DNA of 64,000 nt from Laccaria trichodermophora (lineage: Eukaryota; Basidiomycota; Agaricomycetes; Agaricales; Hydnangiaceae): positions 1,116,001 to 1,180,000 of the forward strand of contig JACTVC010000002.1 in the NCBI GenBank assembly GCA_018417955.1, written 5' to 3'. Each line of letters starts with the position of its first letter. Within the stretch, counting starts at the first letter, position 1. The translations under genes were made by a program, and so were the position numbers. Below the pieces are notes generated by a model, which was not told the origin of the DNA, searched no databases, and saw only the letters and a list, made by a program, of their open reading frames with translations. Of the stretch, positions 45,449 through 54,207 are shown in pieces.

Positions 45449-46306
45449 ATGTCTTCCACCCTCTTCCAATCCCAAGCTTTTTCTCAAACCATCCTCTTCA
45501 TTCAAAAGGTCTTCAAACACATCATGACCCTTATTAACAAATGCCACCACGATCCTACCCTCACCCTCAATGTCTTTCTCATCATTGAAGCTGTCACTAA
45601 TGAAAACCACATGACTGAAAAGGTGGGCTATACAAAAGCCACCTTTAAATCTTATTACATTGTTGCCCTCACTATTGCCGCTGCCATTCATCACAGCATT
45701 CTTAGTATTTTTCAAATGTTGAAGAATCTTCCTACCCCACCTGCCTCCATATGCCAGTATTTCGCAGGACGAGGAATTATCAACTTTGTCTGAGAACTTG
45801 ATGCCACCTTTCAGGAGTATGGCACCCCCATTCATAACATCTGTCCTTACAAATGAGTCCCCAACCCTCATCATCACCAATGCTCCAAATGCAATCAACT
45901 GGGGCACATTTGCAGAGATTGTAAGGATTATCAATGCCAAGGGTGCTTTTGGTGGGGACCAGGGCATACGACCCCTAACTGTGAAACTAAGAAGGCAGCC
46001 AATAATGCATGGGAGGAAGAGAAGGCAAGGAATACAGTAATGGACCCCACAGGATATGATGAGAAGATGGGAGAACTTAGGTGGAAGGAACAGGTTTATG
46101 ATTGGCAAGGGGTGCCAGTTATTCCCAGCAAGGAATGGGAAACCATGAGAGAAGAAGGTGAAACAGATTCCACTACTCCCTCTCCACCTTCTACTCCCCC
46201 TCCTTCTCCTCTCACCAATCTTGACGACCTCCCCAGCTTATGGTCGATCTCCTCCTCCTCCTCCTCTTCCTCAGTCCTCTTTTCCATTTATAATCAATGT
46301 CAGTGA
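45449..46306 (+). pseudogene. zinc-knuckle ORF downstream of the Gypsy chromodomain
   Basis: One frame of 286 codons with two internal TGA (45791, 45854). A helical N-terminal half is followed by a CCHC zinc knuckle, CSKCNQLGHICRDC (about 45880), then a second Cys/His cluster CQGC...GH...C, and a Ser/Pro-rich end. The CCHC pattern is that of gag nucleocapsid, yet it lies 3' of pol. Such downstream finger ORFs may be typical of some mushroom Gypsy elements; I recall this only loosely. It ends 24 bases before the LTR. Confidence 0.7.
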
Positions 46307-46330
46307 CATCGAAGATTAAATGGGGGGTAA

Positions 46331-46928
46331 TGTTACAAACTCTTTTCTTTACAATACGTACAAACATGCGCAGAAACTTACACTCTTAAGATGTATCTAG
46401 ACTATACTGGACAGTTCTAGATATGCATCCCAGTCAGATTTCTTTACTATGATTCATACTTACTTAGAATGACTCATATGACTCACATAGACTTTCATAG
46501 ACTTAGTATGATTTGCATGACTCTACACAAGTCATACAAACTCATACTTCTGACTCATACTTGACTCATGCTCTTAGTATATAAGTAGGGTACTCTCAGT
46601 TGTATTCGGTAGCTTGAACCTATGCAATACAAGCTTAGTTCAAACCTCAGTCAGACCCTCAGTACTTAGATCGCCCTCAAACTCTATAGTCTTTGACTTA
46701 GAGCCTCTATTGAAACCTTGAACTGATAAGTCTTCAACATCAAAGACTTAAGAACTAGAACATCATCAGAGTACAACTTAGAAACAGATACCGAATCTCT
46801 ATACAACGGTGATACGGATGAAACCATTTCACCCGTATAAAATTCAATTTTAATGAATTTACCGATAAAAGGTCATCTCTAATAAATACACTACATACAA
46901 TTGCAATGATACAAAGAGTCAATGCACA
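46331..46928 (+). mobile_element. LTR of the Gypsy remnant
   Basis: A purine-rich tract (AAATGGGGGGTAA, 46318-46330) immediately precedes TGTTACAAACTC, the usual start of a Gypsy LTR. A TATAAG-type promoter (GTATATAAGTAGGG) lies at about 46578. The 3' border is uncertain: CA at 46928 is followed within five bases by TGGCGCAG, which could be a primer-binding site. An alternative end is TGTGACA near 47016. No upstream LTR remains because the element is 5'-truncated. Confidence 0.5.
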
Positions 46929-48615
46929 TACCTGGCGCAGTTGACTAAAAATGCAAATGCGTGGAATCTGAAAATAGGACAAAGGCTTTGGAACTGGCAG
47001 CAGTACGCGTTGTGACATTATACTTGGATCCTATCTAAGACTCACCTACCATGAAATAGAGCACGAAGAGGTTCTAGAGTAAACACCCAACACAAGGAGA
47101 AGAATTGCATTACTACCAAAGGGTTTAGAAACACATAATGGATTTATTGTGAAAACTCGTGCTTATACAAGAAATATAGAAAAGACGACATAGACGCCCA
47201 AACAGCATGTCTGAAACATTGAAAGACTAAATTATGCCTAGGCAGTAAACATACGAAGACTTAGCGTGGCTCACAGCCATTCAGAAAGTCATGTACGGCA
47301 GTTCCCGTGTACACATCAAAGACTGATGTGTTTGAACATCACAAGTACAAACATAAGAAAAAGACACATTCTTTTATATGAAATATAATAAGAACCCCCT
47401 GACAATTAAGAAAGACATTTGAAAACACCTTCAGAGAGTCTCCCGACCTCTGTAATGAAATGATGAGCCAAGACAAGGCATTTTAATTAAAAACTCGGAA
47501 ACAACGGAAGACCAAAGACTATTGGTAAACGCGTATGCATGCGCATCAACACATCAGGAAACGTTAATCATTTTGTGATGTCATCTGTCAAACCGGTAAA
47601 CCGGGCCATAGAAAGAAACATGCGAGATCATGCCAAGCTAAGAATAGCTACGTTGGCTAACTCCACGTACGCATCAAACACTGATGCGTTTGAAAATGAA
47701 AGATGTGACACTACAAAATCTGTAGTGTCCACTGAGATAGACTACAAAATATACCACACGTTCATTAAATTTTGTTTTTGTAATTTGGACCTAAGTATCC
47801 TGCTTTAAAACACATGTAAAACGTAGATAGGAGTTCCTGGAGTATATAAGGAGTGCACTGGCAGGTCAAAAGGCAAGCAATCACCCCCCCCCCATTGACC
47901 AGCTAGTTGCACTCCAAGTAGAGGGTTAGGAGGTGGACAGTTGTAATCAATTAAAGGAGATTTCTTCGTGGTCAGAAAAGTACAGTGTGAACAAAGCCAG
48001 CGTGCTTGGGAGTCAACTTACTTGGAGACTTTTGAATAAGAGGTTTTAAGGACACAGTATCATTTTAGATGAGACAGCATACTCATACCCTTGGTTTTGG
48101 AGCGTAGTGACATAATAAAAACTCACAGGAGTCATAAAAGTCAATTAAAGTCGTGTTTTGTGTTAATAAAAGAAACTGTGATCAAAGAACTTTGCATTTA
48201 AGAGACCAAGTTCCCAGAAAGATATACTTTGTTCTATTGAACTATTCTAAACCACACCTTATAATAAAAACCCAATTTTGAACGAAAACTCTTGAGACTT
48301 AAACCTAAGAAGACAAAAGTGGTATTTCTTAATACCAAAGGCCCTCAAACTCTTGCATCGAGATTGTGATAGTGTGTGTGTGTGTGTGTGTGTGTGAGTG
48401 TTAGGTGTTTAGGGTTTTCCCCCGATGCACTTGATCCTTGTTTGCGTGTTTCACACTTTCACGTTCATCCCCATGCAACGCATATCAATGGTCCTTCAGG
48501 CATAGAGCATTGCAGAACCCTATACTGTTGTTATTAAAGGCATAATGAAGTGATAGTGAAAGACTACATCATCTTGAAGAATTAAGGGAACATAGCAAAA
48601 ACGAACAAACAGATG
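46929..48615. other. non-coding region with simple repeats
   Basis: No gene is supported. A duplicated block with ACATCAAAGACTGATGTGTTTG at about 47310 and GCATCAAACACTGATGCGTTTG at about 47672 forms a short dyad. A possible promoter (GAGTATATAAGGAG at 47840), a run of C at 47883-47894 and a GT microsatellite at 48370-48397 follow. It may be the 5' end of a second retroelement that is otherwise gone. Confidence 0.4.
48370..48398. repeat. (GT)n microsatellite
   Basis: About 13 GT dinucleotides in a row after TAGTGTG. Confidence 0.9.
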
Positions 48616-48797
48616 AACAAACTTGAAGCTTAACATAACTGCCTGTTATGCTTAACACCTATGACAAAAGGTTCAAGCTTATCCCAGAACAGAAGGTGCA
48701 TCACCCACCCTCTACCCAAAACCAGACAAGCTGGATAAAAACAAACAGACAAACAAACTTGAAGCTTAACATAACTGCCCGTTACACTTAACACCCA
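48616..48797. repeat. direct repeat of about 46 bp, 132 bp apart
   Basis: AACAAACTTGAAGCTTAACA followed by TAACTGCC occurs at about 48616 and again at about 48750, with few differences. The interval contains TCCCAGAACAGAAGG unique DNA. Function unknown. Confidence 0.55.
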
Positions 48798-48799
48798 TA

Positions 48800-49762
48800 A
48801 CATAGTGGAGTTCTAGTAAACTCCTACTGGAATGATCCCAAATCACCAGGAATGGTGGAATTCTGCTGGATTTTTAAGGAATGAGTATAGTGGAGTCCAG
48901 TAGAAATTTCCAGGGACAGCCTAGTGGGACCAGCAGTTTGTCACTGTTGTTGTTATTATATGATATATAAAAAAGTGCAACATGACAGAATTGAACTCTC
49001 AACCTTACAGATGGAGTGGCAAATACTTCATATCAAGCACTTTACCAGTTGCACCACAACAGCATTATTACAGGTAATTATTATATGCTCTATATACTGA
49101 CATACTGACCTCCTTCCTAGAAAGGACATCGGCAAATTCCATGAGTGGGAATTTTGCCCAAACCCTCAACCCAGCCCATCATGACCACACCACCATCACC
49201 ACCCTCTCACTCACCCACCACATACACATCACCTCATCACTGCCCTCACCTCATCAATTGCAACCACCATGAACACAATGGACTACAACAACATGCAACC
49301 ACAACAACAACAACAATGGCCACAACAGACAACAACAACAAATGACCATGGCATGCAACAATGACCCCACCCACAGAGACAACAACCACCTACAAACCAC
49401 AAGCACCCACCAACACAACAAACAAGAAAGATAAGAGATGACCCCCTCCCACCAATGACAACCATAACACCCACCACCACAAATGATGACTGCTGCCCAC
49501 AAAAAATGCCCACCACCCACAAACAATGCCCACCACCCATGAAAAACATCCAGCACCCACAAATGACAACTGCCACCCACAAAAAACACCCAGCACACAC
49601 AAACAACAACCACCACCCACAAAAAGCAGCCCACCCATGTTTGCAAATGATGCAGCACCTGAAAAACAACAACTCAGTCCATCCCTCCCTCTCTCCCTCC
49701 CTCCCTCACTCCCTCCCTCTCTCCCTCCCTCTCTCTCTCCCTCCCTCTCTCCCTCCCTCTTG
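48800..49762. repeat. GGAATTC/CACCCACAAA low-complexity element
   Basis: The left part has GGAATGATCC and GGAATTCTGC words. Then come a tRNA-like stretch, a CACCACCCACAAACAA-rich block (49140-49650) and a CTCCCTCC tract (49675-49762). The order matches the repeat-ended elements at 28158 and 37003. Open frames on both strands here are compositional. Confidence 0.5.
48975..49065 (-). other. tRNA-like segment with Pol III box motifs
   Basis: Minus strand: TGGTGCAACTGGTAAAGTGC (A-box-like), about 35 bases, then GAGAGTTCAATTCTGTC (B-box-like), then a T-run at 48970. Same layout as 37283-37360 with a different spacer. It looks like a tRNA-derived SINE head rather than a working tRNA. Confidence 0.45.
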
Positions 49763-50205
49763 TGAACCGCTACTTCAGGTAGGATCCACTAGGGTAGTGG
49801 GAAAGCCGTTGTAGAACTGGCGAGCAGAGGTGTGAGGACCCACACTGTGGTCTCAGATCGAGGTTCACGCTCAGAGACGAGGAACGTGACAGTCCAATGT
49901 AACTCGTGTTCTGACTTCCAGGTGCAGTCCCACAGAAGTTGCATAACAAGATCTGTCTTTACTCCTAAACTACTCAAGGTTCGCTGACTTCAGCCCTTGG
50001 TAAGGCTTCTGAGGTCAAACTTGTAGAGTTGGTATAGATGTAAAAGAGATGATCTTCCCCTTGTGTCGAACATGAGGTACAAATACAACGTACAGAATGT
50101 ATGACGTAATACAAGAATGAAGTAAGCATAGATGAGATGCACGCGTGCACCATAAGTGGGCAAAGGTGGAAAGTAATGATGTACGGAGTAGGACTAACCT
50201 GTTAC
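49762..50205 (-). mobile_element. probable 3' LTR of a minus-strand retroelement
   Basis: Read on the minus strand, a purine tract (AAAGTGGGGGG) just after the stop of the ORF at 50233 is followed by TGTAACAGGTTAG. The stretch ends GGTTCACA at about 49762, so the ends are TG...CA with partly inverted TGTAAC/GTTCACA. A 5' partner was not found, so this is tentative. Confidence 0.4.
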
Positions 50206-50232
50206 AAAGCCCCCCACTTTCCAGCTCCTTGG

Positions 50233-53200
50233 TCACTCCATTCGTTGCTCAGGTAAATTGATGTCTTCGATGTGCATCTTGTGCCAAGTCGGGCGAAGGC
50301 CTGCGCGTGAAACGCCGTCCATCACGTCCTCGAAGTCCTGTAAAGTAGGTAGGTAGCTTGGTCGTCGTTGTCCGCGCTCATTGTTTCGAATCCAGTCCCT
50401 CCATTTCTCCCTTGTACGAAGTCTGCCCTTTCCCCTGGCAATAGAGTCCGCCAATCTGCCGTAGCAATGATCCAAGGCGGCATTCCATTCTCCTGTCCAC
50501 AGACTGAATTTATCTTTGAAGATATCCGTCAGGGGAAACAGCCACCGTCCCATACAACCGTTTGCACCTGGGCAGTACCCTAGAAGTAGGTCTTTCTCTT
50601 GTTCCAAGACCACGTTGTGAGTGAGGTAGGAAGCGTCCTTGCTGGATGAGTCATAGAAGCCTTTGTTATGAACAGTTGTTTGAATGGAAGGGCCTGACAT
50701 GAACTCTTCCACTAATCTCCTCCCTGCCCAATGGCGGGCGATCCAGCTTAGCTGCCCTCCCTCTGCAATGAACGCGCGAGCATGCGGGCGTCTCAGTAGA
50801 TCATTCATCCGTGCAAGGTAGGCTGTGCAAAACGTGGTGTTGTTGTCCATAGGCGCTAAAGTTGTCTCACAGAAACCCACGCCGTAGAGCGACGCCGCTG
50901 AGCTGCGGTCGAGGTTATCGATGATGATGGGTTGGAACTGTCAGGCACGATCCAAAGAGATTGCTAGGAAGAAACGAATGCCGTGCTCGATGGCCATCGT
51001 GAGGAGACGCTTGACGTTTCCAAGGGTGTTCCAGCAGTTGGCCCAATATCTAAGGCGGGCTTCGCTTCTGATATCTGGAACAAAAATGTGAGCTATCTCC
51101 AGGTATTTGGGGTTCCAAGCGAATGCAGGGGCAGACCAAATGCTCTCGGTATACGTTATCTTTGCAGACTCGTCCCATAGCATTCTCCTAAACATTACTT
51201 CGGGTCTCTCATGCGCGACGTAGTAGGGTTCCGATAAATGAGTAGGGGACTGCAAACGGCGGCGTGAGCTAAAGAAGTTACTCCCATCGTTTCTTTGATC
51301 CATTGCCTGATGCCTTGCTCGTTCTAGCTTCTGGTCGTTCTGACGGATCCATGCTGCGGGGCTGTTCACTGCTTGCGGATCATATAGCTCGTCTGAAAGT
51401 TCTTCAAATCGAACATAAAGGAAGTCCTTGTTGGTTGATTCGGTATCCGCATCGTCGTCGTCGACTGCCATGGTGTCCTGTGTGGAGTCGACTGGGGTAT
51501 CCGATAAGCAATCCTGTAGTGAAGTCCTTGCTGTCGTCATAGTGTTCATACGCTGGAGGAGTGAAGGAGGCTTTGATTCGGAGGATCCAGGCCTTTTCAT
51601 GGTGAGGCCTGTCTCAATATCGTAGAGGACCCCTGCCTTCGGTCCATAGTCAAACTTGTAGAGTTCGTGGATGATCGTTGTGCTATCTTCCCCAGGTAGC
51701 GACAGTCTGTACTGACGTCGAAGGTATTCGTCGACGGGCTGGCGTTTATGCCATCTCCAGAAAAGGACCGTCTTGTATCGGCTCCCTTCTTTCTCGCTGA
51801 TTGTTGTGTAGTAGTAAAGCTTGGAGAGAGCGGCCATCGCGTCTTCTGAGTATCTGAGGGGTCTGCGTCGCCATCCTTCGAAGTCAATGATGAAGATGGT
51901 GTAGGATGGGGAAATGGGTGGGTCATATGGTTGTTTGTACAGAAAAACGTCTTGAAAGTATTCGTCGAGTTTGATTGCCTGGCATGCAATTCGATTCAAG
52001 TCGTCCTCGTCGAGATCGTCCGGGATTTGAAGTTGCATGCCTCATCTTATGGACCAATAGGTCATGTTCAACGCCAGGTTCAGGCGACTGAAACGAGTGT
52101 TGGACCTTGCTTCTAGTGCTTGGAAGTCCAGTCTCAAGACTGGAAAAAGACTGAGACTGGACTGGACCAAGACTGCCCAAGACCGGAAATTCCTAGGACC
52201 ATCGAAGACCGCAACTGTGGTCCGGTCTTCAGTCTCTCACAATCTCAGAAATTTAAAGACCGACAAAAGACCAGTCTAACCGGTCTTAACCAGTCTTTTA
52301 TCGGAACTCATAACCAAACAAAAGTCGTAACCAAATACAAACACAAACTCTCTCTTCCCACCACGACCATCCCCATCACCGTCACCACCCTTCGTCACCA
52401 CCGCCTCGCATTGTGAGTGCCCGCCATGGGCTAAACGACACTCACACCCACACATCGACCACCACCTCACACGCTGGAGGCTCAGCAACAACATCCACAT
52501 GCCCACACCGCGCCACATCCTCCACGACAATCCCCCCCTCCCTGCTGCTGCCTCTCCACATTGCTCACAGCCCACTGCCCACTACTGTCGTCAACTGCCC
52601 AGGGCTACCTTGACACACACACACCAACGACGACGGCAACAACGAGCGCCTGCCGTGTCGACAGCGCATGGAGGAAAGTACGTGGCACCCCAACGGTTGC
52701 CTTCAGATCTGCCACATCACCCCCTCGACCTCTGCCACCTTTGGCGATAACGGTGTGACACAATGATAACGACAACGCGAAAACAGCCACAGGACGATGA
52801 TGGAGAGGGGTGGATGATGACAATGCAACGTGGCAGCGACAATGGATGATGACGGACACTCTCCCCTACCTCTCCCTCAAAACTGAACAAGGGTTATCCT
52901 CGTCGTAGTACCAGCTCAGTAGTATAGATACTCAATTATATACATTATCAGTAGCCACAAAACCGGTCTCAACCAGTCCTCAACCAGTTGAGACTGAAAC
53001 TGGTTGAGACCGGTCTTTCAACTGTAGAAAACCGACGAAAACCGCACTGAACCGGTTGACGTCGGTTCAGTCCAGTTTTTCGAGGTTTGGCAACTTATGA
53101 GGACCGGTCCAGGTCTCGGTCTTGTCAAATTTTGACAAAAGACCAGACTGGACCGGACTTCCAAGCACTACTTGCTTCGAAATCCCAAAGATAGAAGAAA

Positions 53201-53955
53201 GGGATTTTGTTCTGTAAGTAAAGGGGAATATTGATGACACACCAATCCCTTTCTAAGTTGCATATGACCCCTCTCCTTCCTTTGACCATTGTGACGAAGC
53301 CGCTAATACGATCCGCCATCCCTTCCAATAAATCAGACTCCCAATCAGGAATCACTGCCATCCACCAGGACATGAACACGATGGCTTGGAGTATAGATCG
53401 CTTGGCGCGCGCTGCGTCAATCTGAGCGTGCTTCGATGTAAGGTGAATCTTCTGCAGGCGTTCAGTGGGGTAGAATTTTGGGACTTTCGCTCTGACCAGA
53501 AAGCGGGAGCCTCCCTCGACGATTCCACAGACACAGCCCTGAGCTTGAATGAGGTCGGTGTTGCAAGCTTCCCTGAAGTGAGGGGCCATGCACCATCCGC
53601 CGATCCGTTCCTCGATTGGGACTGCCGTCTCCATGTTGTCGTACCACAGTCTCTCTGTGAGGAGGAAAGAGGTGGGGATCCAAGGGGCCCACTGCTCATC
53701 CTCCCTGTACCAGTCAGGGTCGCGAGTGAAGTTGAGGGGAACGATCCATCCCTCGTCCGTGAAATCTTCAATGCTCCAACCTGGATCTGGGAGGTCTTTG
53801 AAGATTATGGTCAAGTCTCTAATGAGCGACGTATCTGAGTTGAGCCCCACCCAGATCGCGTCTGGATTGAGCTGTACCGAAGCAACCACTGATGGGTTAA
53901 GATGATGAATCGAATTGTCCATGAAGCGTGAATCCAGCAGGAATATCCGCTGCAA
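50233..53955 (-). pseudogene. large unknown ORF (885 codons), probably retroelement-borne
   Basis: Pieces 53955-53179, 52105-50233 are in one frame once the hAT element (1057 bp) and one 8-bp copy are removed (1065 is a multiple of 3). Two in-frame TGA remain (52042-52044, 50941-50943). Visible blocks: WWMAVIPDWESDLLEGMADRI; GRRGVICNLERDWCVINIPL; FYLWDFEA; an acidic Asp-rich linker (about 51450); FVPDIRSEARLRYW; IDNLDRSSAASLYGVGF; WIARHWAGRRLVEEFMSGPS; and WTGEWNAALDHCYGR near the end. I do not recognise a known domain. I have an impression that this type is repeated in mushroom genomes, but I cannot support a function. Same strand as, and 3' of, a Gypsy integrase, with a purine tract and LTR-like sequence behind it. 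Confidence 0.55.
52114..53170. mobile_element. hAT-type element, TAGTGCTTGG family (1057 bp, second copy)
   Basis: Begins TAGTGCTTGGAAGTCCAGTC and ends with the inverse of TAGTGCTTGGAAGTCCGGTC. A perfect 8-bp direct repeat CTTGCTTC (52106-52113, 53171-53178). Near-identical in reverse orientation to 31020-32076, and therefore recent. It disrupts the 885-codon ORF. Confidence 0.85.
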
Positions 53956-54207
53956 GATACTGCTTCCCTCTAATCTAAGTTCGTGGACGGTCCCAACAAA
54001 CTCACACTAGGGGTTGGAATGAGGAGCTAGGGTGAAGAGTGGAGTGTGTTGTGCGCGTGTTTTGTTATCATAAGTGAAATCGGAGTTAAAATGATTTGAT
54101 GGGGTTGTGGAATTCCCCAACTTGTAAATATCATAGGGATTTGATTGAAGGGTTTGCATAGATGATAGGATGGATGGTTTGCATAGGACGAAGTGATCAT
54201 TATTCGG
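53956..54207. other. junction between the unknown ORF and the Gypsy integrase
   Basis: The minus frame is interrupted by stops; the sequence could be a short 5' leader or intron of the unknown ORF. No LTR can be defined here. Confidence 0.3.

Noticed and set aside
43725..46306. TGA as a sense codon (mitochondrial-type code)
   Set aside because: Not formally excluded, but in mitochondrial codes TGA is Trp whereas the positions here call for Arg; the host gene and the hAT gene read normally, and CpG decay explains the pattern.
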